Source of the DNA: Christensenella sp. UBA1259
GTDB lineage: Bacteria; Bacillota; Clostridia; Christensenellales; Borkfalkiaceae
NCBI GenBank assembly: GCA_002308755.1
Contig: DBVR01000051.1
Span: forward strand, 1-21,718
DNA: 21,718 nucleotides
Reading direction: 5' to 3'
Position 1 is the first letter of the stretch, and every line of letters starts with the position of its first letter. Made by a program: the position numbers and the translations under genes. A model generated the notes under the pieces. It was given only the letters and a program-made list of their open reading frames with translations, was not told where the DNA came from and searched no databases. Positions 16,434 through 21,718 of this stretch are shown here, one piece after another.

Positions 16434-17552
16434 ATGAAACACGGAATTATTTGGAAAGATGTTATAGGTAAATTTAATTTCTACGCTTGGCCGACCGTGG
16501 CAAAACTGCCCGACGGTAATCTTTGCGTTGTGAGTAGCGGTTACAGAATACGGCACGTTTGTCCTTTTGGTAAAGCGGTGATTCAATACTCGAAGGATAA
16601 CGGTGAAACGTGGACGAACCCTATGCCTGTTATTGATACCCCGCACGACGATAGGGATGCGGGCGTTTGCGTATTCGGCAATAACGTTTTGGTAACGAGT
16701 TTTAACAATACGCCCGAAGTCCAAAGAAGCGCGATTAACAGTCGTTGGACTGATTATAGCGACAAACACGATATAAACAAGTTTGTTTTAAGTTACGTGG
16801 ATCTTATTACTGAAGAAGAAGTTGAAAAGTACGTCGGCGCTACTTATGTAATAAGCAGGGACGGGGGGTACACTTTTTCAAAGCCGAAAAGACCTACGCA
16901 TTGTTTAGGCACACCGCACGGCCCGACTCTGCTTGATAACGGCAAAATCATAATGTCGGGCAGGAAGTACGTTGACGGCGGCAGAAAATTAAGCACGGAA
17001 ATATGCTACACGTTTTCCGACGACGGCGAAACCTGGGGAGAGTTGAAAACCCTGAACGTTCCGAGAACGGGGGACGTATTATACTGCGAACCGTATATGA
17101 TTCAGGCGGCAAACGGCGTTATTATTTGTCATACACGCGTTGACAGTTACAACAGTAATTTTACGATATATCAAGCGATTTCAAAAGACGGCGGCGAAAC
17201 TTTCGGGGAATTCGTGCCTTTAAGAGTTCTCGGTGCACCGCCGCATTTATTGCGCCATTCTTCTGGCGCGCTTATATGTTCTTTCGGCAGGCGCGTAAAA
17301 CCTTTTGGTCAAAGGGCAATTATAAGTTTTGACCATGGAAAAACCTGGTCCCATGAGGTCATTTTGCGTGGCGACGGTTTTCATTCTGATTTAGGTTATG
17401 CGTCTTCTGTTGAACTTGACGATGGTAAAATTTTAACTGCTTATTATCATAATACAGAAGATTTTAATGTAGGCAGAAGCCTTGAATACACTGTTTGGGA
17501 TTTAAGCGAAATCAAAAAAAGAAAAGACGAGGAAATATTTGAGACTTATTAA
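16434..17552 (+). CDS. Sialidase-fold (BNR/Asp-box) protein, cytosolic
   Basis: This is a 372-residue six-bladed propeller protein of the sialidase superfamily. Five Asp-box motifs are visible, at residues 53-60 (SKDNGETW), 141-148 (SRDGGYTF), 194-201 (FSDDGETW), 250-257 (SKDGGETF) and 298-305 (SFDHGKTW). Other landmarks are HGPTLLDNG (162-170), CEP with Glu219, PPHLLRHSSG (269-278) and DLGYASSVELDDG (319-331). The place of the usual F-R-I-P motif, which supplies the first arginine of the GH33 triad, is F-Y-A-W-P (16-20), so a classical exo-alpha-sialidase reaction is not assured. There is no signal peptide, which implies action on imported substrate. ATG 16434 is chosen because a TTG start at 16386 would place the hairpin inside the gene. 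It is the first gene of the catabolic block and the next start is 12 bp downstream. Confidence 0.8.
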   Translation: MKHGIIWKDVIGKFNFYAWPTVAKLPDGNLCVVSSGYRIRHVCPFGKAVIQYSKDNGETWTNPMPVIDTPHDDRDAGVCVFGNNVLVTSFNNTPEVQRSAINSRWTDYSDKHDINKFVLSYVDLITEEEVEKYVGATYVISRDGGYTFSKPKRPTHCLGTPHGPTLLDNGKIIMSGRKYVDGGRKLSTEICYTFSDDGETWGELKTLNVPRTGDVLYCEPYMIQAANGVIICHTRVDSYNSNFTIYQAISKDGGETFGEFVPLRVLGAPPHLLRHSSGALICSFGRRVKPFGQRAIISFDHGKTWSHEVILRGDGFHSDLGYASSVELDDGKILTAYYHNTEDFNVGRSLEYTVWDLSEIKKRKDEEIFETY

Positions 17553-17564
17553 AGAGGTAGATAT

Positions 17565-18620
17565 ATGAAAAAAGTAAATATTGCGGTTATAGGTTGCGGA
17601 ACTATTTCGAAGACGCATTTGCCTGTTCTTAAACGGAACGCAAAGGTAAACATCAAATACGTTGTCGATATTATTGAAGAAAGGGCTATTGAGGCTAAGG
17701 ATAAATTCGGCGCGGAATTCGCGGAAACCGATTACAAAGTTGCTTTAAACGATAACGAAGTAAACGCGGTTTTCGTTTTAACGCCTAATTATTTGCATTA
17801 TACTATCACTATGGACGCGTTAAATGCGGGTAAACACGTTTTCTGCGAAAAACCGATAACGGTAAATTACGAATTATCGAAAGAAATGTACGAGTTAGCC
17901 GAAAAGAAAAACCTTATATTGAATATCGGAGTGGTAAACAGATATAAAACTTCGGTCAATATTATAAAGAAAATGTACGAAGAAGGCAAACTCGGCGAAG
18001 TGTATCACGTTTATTGTTCGTTCAGGTCGTTCCGTTCTATTCCGGGACTCGGCGGTCCGTTTACTACGAAATCCATGGCGGGCGGTGGCGTTCTTATAGA
18101 TTGGGGCGTTCATTTTCTAGATTTGATCCTGTACGTTTTGGATGCCGACGCGAAAACCGTTTCCGCAAAGGGTTACAATAAACTTGCGAAAAATATGGAA
18201 GATTATTTGTTCCACGGCGAAATGTGGGCGGGGCCGCCGAAATACGACGGCGTAAACGACGTCGAAGAAATGATTAGCGGGTTTATCAGAACGGATAAAG
18301 CGAGTATTACCTTTAACGGCGCTTGGGCGCAGAATATTAACGTTCCCGAAATGTATATCGACTTTATAGGCGATAAGGCAGGCGTAAGAATGATGTATAA
18401 CGGCCCGTTTACCGTTTATAAAACCGAAAATAAAATGTTCGAGACCGTTTCGCCGGACTATGAAAACGCAGATATGTTCTACGAAGAAGACGACGCGTTT
18501 TTAGATTCCGTTTTAAGCGGAGAAAAAACGAGAAGTAATATAAAATTCGTATTAAAAAGCGCAAAACTTCTTGACGCTATATATAAGTCGAGTGATGAAA
18601 ACAGGGAAATAGTTTTATGA
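17565..18620 (+). CDS. Gfo/Idh/MocA family NAD(P)-dependent oxidoreductase
   Basis: This is a 351-residue cytosolic oxidoreductase. It has an N-terminal Rossmann fold with the nucleotide loop VIGCGTISKTH (GxGxxS variant), VLTPNYLH, the family's CEKP motif (Glu95-Lys96-Pro97, Lys96 being the usual active-site lysine), and GGGVLIDWGVHFLDL with Asp179 and His183 at the usual catalytic positions. AGAGG lies before ATG 17565. The stop overlaps the following gene by 4 bp, so the two are probably made together. In the nan cluster of Ruminococcus gnavus a Gfo/Idh/MocA enzyme (NanOx) beside NanA converts 2,7-anhydro-Neu5Ac to Neu5Ac using NAD, so a similar role is an attractive inference. However, the His region here reads IDWGVH rather than the HHIHELD I recall from E. 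coli YjhC, so orthology is not shown. Oxidation of another sugar is possible. Confidence 0.9.
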   Translation: MKKVNIAVIGCGTISKTHLPVLKRNAKVNIKYVVDIIEERAIEAKDKFGAEFAETDYKVALNDNEVNAVFVLTPNYLHYTITMDALNAGKHVFCEKPITVNYELSKEMYELAEKKNLILNIGVVNRYKTSVNIIKKMYEEGKLGEVYHVYCSFRSFRSIPGLGGPFTTKSMAGGGVLIDWGVHFLDLILYVLDADAKTVSAKGYNKLAKNMEDYLFHGEMWAGPPKYDGVNDVEEMISGFIRTDKASITFNGAWAQNINVPEMYIDFIGDKAGVRMMYNGPFTVYKTENKMFETVSPDYENADMFYEEDDAFLDSVLSGEKTRSNIKFVLKSAKLLDAIYKSSDENREIVL

Positions 18621-19477
18621 AAAACATAGGTTTTATCGATTATTTTTTAAGTGAGTGGCACGCAAACAATTATCCCGATATGATAAAAAAATATTGTGAA
18701 TCGTCGGGAAAAGATTACTGCGTTAAATACGCGTGGGCGGAAAAAGACGTTTCCCCTTACGACGGGGTAACGACTGACGCTTGGTGCGAAAAATTCGGCG
18801 TTTATAAATGTTCGTCTATTGAAGAACTTTGCGAAAAAAGTGACTGTATAGTTATTCTTTCTCCCGATAATCCCGAAAAACATTTAGAGTACGCTTTGAA
18901 GGTGTTCCCTTACAAAAAAACGACGTATATCGACAAAACATTTGCGCCCGACAAGGAAACTGCGGAAAAGATTTTCGACGTCGCGGAAAAGTATGGCGTA
19001 AAAATGTTCAGCACTTCCGCGTTAAGGTGTGCGAGCGAACTACAAAGGTTTAACGGGCACGCTTTCAGCGTAATAACTCAAAGCGCGGGCGGGCTTTTCG
19101 ACGCCTATGCTATTCATCATATCGAAATGGTGGTTAAGTGTATGGGCGCAGACGCGAAAAGAGTTATGTGCCTGACTAATTCGAATCACGTTACGGTTAA
19201 AGTCGACTTCGATGAAGGGAGAAATGCTTTGATGATTTTTTCAAAGTTAAGCGGTATGCCGTTTTCCGTTGACGTCGAAAGCGATAAAAACGATCTAAAT
19301 GGCGAATATATTCCGATAACGTCCGCTTTTTTCGATAATTTGATCGCGGATATAATCGAATTGTTTGAAAACGGTAAGATTATCGCAACCCGTGAAGAGA
19401 CTTGCGCCGTTATGGCAATAAGACAAGCGGTCGTCAAGGCTGTTCAAGCGCCGATGCAATGGATAGAAATAAAATAA
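18617..19477 (+). CDS. Divergent Gfo/Idh/MocA-like protein
   Basis: This is a 286-residue cytosolic protein whose start overlaps the preceding oxidoreductase by 4 bp (ATGA). The order of elements follows the Gfo/Idh/MocA family: an N-terminal strand, a loop and helix (IGFIDYFLSEWHANNYPDMI), a middle segment with CIVILSPDNPEKHLEYA, then YIDKTFAPDKETAEKIFDVA, and a C-terminal sheet domain with AIHHIEMV. Two family landmarks are altered: the GxGxxG loop is absent, and the E-K-P motif is replaced by Asp106-Lys107-Thr-Phe, which keeps the lysine. A His pair at 167-168 may take the catalytic place. At 286 residues it is shorter than its neighbour. It may be an active enzyme with unusual cofactor binding, or a partner subunit. 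Its substrate is not evident from sequence. Confidence 0.75.
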   Translation: MKNIGFIDYFLSEWHANNYPDMIKKYCESSGKDYCVKYAWAEKDVSPYDGVTTDAWCEKFGVYKCSSIEELCEKSDCIVILSPDNPEKHLEYALKVFPYKKTTYIDKTFAPDKETAEKIFDVAEKYGVKMFSTSALRCASELQRFNGHAFSVITQSAGGLFDAYAIHHIEMVVKCMGADAKRVMCLTNSNHVTVKVDFDEGRNALMIFSKLSGMPFSVDVESDKNDLNGEYIPITSAFFDNLIADIIELFENGKIIATREETCAVMAIRQAVVKAVQAPMQWIEIK

Positions 19478-19498
19478 ATAAAACAAGGAGACAATAAA

Positions 19499-20698
19499 AT
19501 GAATTTAGTTAAATATCAAAAGAAATACCATGCGGAACTTTTTGACAACCTGATACCTTTCTGGCTTAAATACGGTATCGACAAAGAAAACGGTGGAATC
19601 TACACATGCCTTGACAAAACGGGAAATATTTACAGTACCGATAAAAGCGTATGGATGCAGGGAAGAACGGGCTATATGTTTTCTTTCGTATGCAACAATT
19701 ACGGTAAAAACGAAGAGTATTTAAAGGTTGCGAAAAGTTGTATTGACTTTCTGAATAAATACTGTTTCGACAGCGACGGCAGAATGTATTTTACCGTTAC
19801 TTACGACGGAAAACCGCTAAGAAAAAGGAGATACCATTTTAGTGAAACGTTTTACATAATGGCTAATGCCGAATATTATTTGGCGACGGGCGATAAAACC
19901 TGTTTGGAGAACGCTAAAAAAGTTTACGATTTCGTTTACGGTATTTATAGCGGGGAAATAGAAGATCCCTTTAAAATCACGCCTAAATTTTGCGAAGAAA
20001 CACGTTCAACGAAAGCGTTAAACGAACCGATGATAATATTGAACGTAACGGACTTAATGATAAGGGCCGATAAAGAAAATGCCGAAAAGTATTTGAAAAT
20101 TACGAGGAAACTTGTGGACGACATAATGCTTTTCAATAAAAAAGGCACTTATTTAATGCTTGAAACAAGGTCAACCGACGGTAAATACTTAAAAGATATT
20201 GCAACGATGCGTATCGTCAATCCTGGGCATACCATCGAACTTTCTTGGTTTTTGATGCAAGCGGCGGAAGTTTTAAAGGACGGAAGTCTCGTGCTGTTTG
20301 CGGAGAAAATTTTTAACGCTGCTTTTGAAATTGGCTGGGATAAAAAGTTCGGCGGTTTGTTTTCTTTTGTAGATTGCGAAGGCTTTCCTGTCGAAGCGCA
20401 CGAATTTCACAATATGAAGTTCTGGTGGCCGCATACTGAAACGATAATAGCAAGTGTTATGCTTTATAAAAAAACGGGCAATAAAAAATACTTTAAAATT
20501 TTCGAAAAAGTCTCAAAATATATATTTAAATATTTCGTTGACGATAAAAACGGCGAGTGGTTCGGCTTTTTAAGCCGTCGCGGCGAACCTAATTTCCCCG
20601 AAAGCAAAGGCGCTACTTACAAAGGACCGTTTCACACTTTGCGCGGCGCGGGTATGGTCGATCTGATGTTACAAGAAATCATCGGGGGACAAAAATAA
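19499..20698 (+). CDS. N-acylglucosamine 2-epimerase (ManNAc/GlcNAc)
   Basis: This enzyme interconverts N-acetylmannosamine and N-acetylglucosamine in the cytosol. Its 399 residues match the usual length of the (alpha/alpha)6-barrel AGE/RenBP family. Visible landmarks are KSVWMQGRTGYMFS (49-62), NPGHTIELSWFLM (241-253), FHNMKFWWPHTETI (303-316), GEWFGFLSRRGE (352-363) and KGPFHTLRG (375-383). His244 and His379 lie where the family's catalytic histidines are expected, and the WWPH and GEWFG segments closely resemble mammalian renin-binding protein as I recall it. AAGGAG lies 8 bases before the ATG. The gene shares one base with nanA (TAATG). With NanA it forms the ManNAc-to-GlcNAc route known from Bacteroides fragilis, which bypasses NanK and NanE. 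A cellobiose or mannose epimerase is the alternative, less likely given nanA next door. Confidence 0.88.
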   Translation: MNLVKYQKKYHAELFDNLIPFWLKYGIDKENGGIYTCLDKTGNIYSTDKSVWMQGRTGYMFSFVCNNYGKNEEYLKVAKSCIDFLNKYCFDSDGRMYFTVTYDGKPLRKRRYHFSETFYIMANAEYYLATGDKTCLENAKKVYDFVYGIYSGEIEDPFKITPKFCEETRSTKALNEPMIILNVTDLMIRADKENAEKYLKITRKLVDDIMLFNKKGTYLMLETRSTDGKYLKDIATMRIVNPGHTIELSWFLMQAAEVLKDGSLVLFAEKIFNAAFEIGWDKKFGGLFSFVDCEGFPVEAHEFHNMKFWWPHTETIIASVMLYKKTGNKKYFKIFEKVSKYIFKYFVDDKNGEWFGFLSRRGEPNFPESKGATYKGPFHTLRGAGMVDLMLQEIIGGQK

Positions 20699-21558
20699 TG
20701 AAAAAGAATATTCTGGTTCCGCTTATTACGCCGTTCAATAAGGACTATTCGGTCAATTATAAAGGGCTTAAAAATTTAATCGAATTCGACATTAAAAAGG
20801 GCGCGGACGGGTTTTACGTCGGCGGCAGTTCCGCGGAATGCTTTTTTTTGACTACTGAAGAAAGAAAAAAGATTTTGGAAACCGTCGTCGAAAATGCAAA
20901 CGGAAAGTATGTTATTGCCCACGTAGGGGATATAGGCGTGGATAAATCCATATCCCTTGCAAAGCATGCGGAAGAAGTCGGCGCAAACGCTGTGGCATCC
21001 GTTCCGCCCTTTTACTATAATTATTCTTTCAACGAGATAAAAGGATATTTCGATTGCTTGGCAGGCGCTACGTCTTTACCGCTTACAATATATAATATTC
21101 CGTCGCGTACGGGCAACACTTTCACTATTGACGAAATGGTTAAACTTTTGGACAACGAAAAAATCGATTCCATTAAATTTACCGATACGAATTATTACGC
21201 GTTAGGTCAAATAAAAAAGACAAGCGGCAAGTTTGTTTATAGCGGGTGTGACGAATGCTTTATATCTGCGCTTGTTCAGGGGGCGGACGGTGCAATCGGC
21301 ACTAACTTTAATTATATGATTGATAAGTTCGTTAAAGTATACGACGATTTCAAGGTTTGCAATTTGCAATCTGCAATGGACGAACAGGAAATAATAAACC
21401 GGATTATACGAGTAGTTTTGGATAACGGTTTGTTAGGTTGCGTTAAATATCTTACTTCTCTTTTCGTCGGAGATATGGGCAATCCCAGAAGGCCGTTTTT
21501 GCCGATAAGCAATCAAGCGAAAACAAAACTTGACGAAATCGCGAAAAAATATCTATAA
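20698..21558 (+). CDS. nanA: N-acetylneuraminate lyase
   Basis: This is a cytosolic aldolase that cleaves N-acetylneuraminate to N-acetylmannosamine and pyruvate through a Schiff base. The 286-residue TIM barrel belongs to the DHDPS/NAL superfamily. Tyr132 in IYNIPSRTGN and Lys160 in IKFTDTN are at the catalytic positions. The carboxylate-binding loop is G-S-S-A-E (43-47) in place of the common GSTGE, keeping the serine and glutamate. The segment SGCDECFISALVQGADGAIG carries Asp185-Glu186, equivalent to the Asp and Glu that bind the sialic-acid chain in E. coli NanA, which separates it from dihydrodipicolinate synthase. The start overlaps the epimerase stop by one base (TAATG), so translation is probably coupled. 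It is the last gene of the visible operon and no clear intrinsic terminator follows. A different 2-keto-3-deoxy acid aldolase is possible but less likely. Confidence 0.88.
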   Translation: MKKNILVPLITPFNKDYSVNYKGLKNLIEFDIKKGADGFYVGGSSAECFFLTTEERKKILETVVENANGKYVIAHVGDIGVDKSISLAKHAEEVGANAVASVPPFYYNYSFNEIKGYFDCLAGATSLPLTIYNIPSRTGNTFTIDEMVKLLDNEKIDSIKFTDTNYYALGQIKKTSGKFVYSGCDECFISALVQGADGAIGTNFNYMIDKFVKVYDDFKVCNLQSAMDEQEIINRIIRVVLDNGLLGCVKYLTSLFVGDMGNPRRPFLPISNQAKTKLDEIAKKYL

Positions 21559-21604
21559 ATGGTCGTTTTATTTTAAATAATATACGGTTTATCCACTTAT
21601 ATCG

Positions 21605-21644
21605 TTTTTTGTCACAAGCGTCATATATTATTTGTGACAAAAAA
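21605..21644. promoter_or_regulatory. Perfect 13-bp inverted repeat after nanA, candidate operator
   Basis: TTTTTTGTCACAA (21605-21617) and TTGTGACAAAAAA (21632-21644) are exact inverse copies separated by 14 bases. A third, partial copy (TTATGACAAC) starts near 21653. The stem is followed by an A-run rather than a T-run, so it is a poor terminator. Each arm contains the small palindrome TTGT-N-ACAA, typical of a repressor half-site. A weak promoter-like pair, TTGTGA (21632) and TATGAC (21654) 16 bases apart, overlaps it and would drive a gene beyond the window. The rest of 21559-21718 shows no gene. The function is inferred. Confidence 0.4.
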
Positions 21645-21718
21645 GCAATACTTTATGACAACATTTTTATCAATTTACAGTTAGGCGTGTGCTTGGCTTT
21701 TAAACAAGTGGCGTCGCT

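Noticed and set aside
21589..21600. TTATCCACT, one mismatch from a DnaA box
   Set aside because: A single isolated near-match is expected by chance; no cluster and no replication gene is nearby.
21605..21644. Inverted repeat read as an intrinsic terminator for nanA
   Set aside because: The stem is A/T-rich at its base and is followed by an A-run and then mixed sequence, not a T-run.

Overview
The window (about 42% G+C by eye) is accessory carbohydrate-use DNA from what looks like an uncultured gut member of the Clostridia (Bacillota), perhaps a Christensenellales-type lineage. Supporting signs are the Gram-positive style lipoprotein and Sec signals, AGGAG-type ribosome binding sites, a CUT1 sugar ABC transporter without its own ATPase, and large Ig-like and InlB-repeat surface proteins. 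The taxonomic guess is an inference from gene style, since no rRNA or housekeeping gene is present.

All fifteen genes I accept lie on the + strand with very short gaps or 1-4 bp overlaps, so most or all of 1-21558 reads as one polycistronic unit that began upstream of the window. Layout: (i) 1-3446, a sugar ABC importer made of a solute-binding protein (5' end off the window) and two permeases; (ii) 3449-7528, a 1359-residue secreted protein of alternating lectin-like and Ig-like domains; (iii) 7539-11358, two paralogous DUF4838 (GH163-type) proteins, one a surface lipoprotein and one without any export signal; (iv) 11355-16374, a surface block with a Big_2/beta-helix lipoprotein, a 48-residue small protein, an 85-residue acidic lipoprotein and an 859-residue secreted InlB-repeat/beta-helix protein; (v) a 16-bp perfect hairpin at 16384-16418; (vi) 16434-21558, a cytosolic catabolic block with a sialidase-fold Asp-box protein, two Gfo/Idh/MocA oxidoreductases, an N-acylglucosamine 2-epimerase and an N-acetylneuraminate lyase; (vii) 21559-21718, non-coding DNA with a perfect 13-bp inverted repeat.

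The best supported reading is a locus for using sialylated host glycans. The secreted and lipid-anchored proteins would bind and trim glycoprotein glycans, the ABC importer would bring in a sialic acid or sialylated glycan, the cytosolic glycosidase-like and oxidoreductase proteins would release or convert the sugar, NanA would cleave N-acetylneuraminate to ManNAc and pyruvate, and the epimerase would convert ManNAc to GlcNAc. NanA and the epimerase are assigned confidently from active-site motifs. The substrate of the importer and the activities of the DUF4838 pair, the sialidase-like protein and the two oxidoreductases are inferences. No regulator, kinase, deacetylase, ABC ATPase, tRNA, rRNA, CRISPR array or mobile element was seen.
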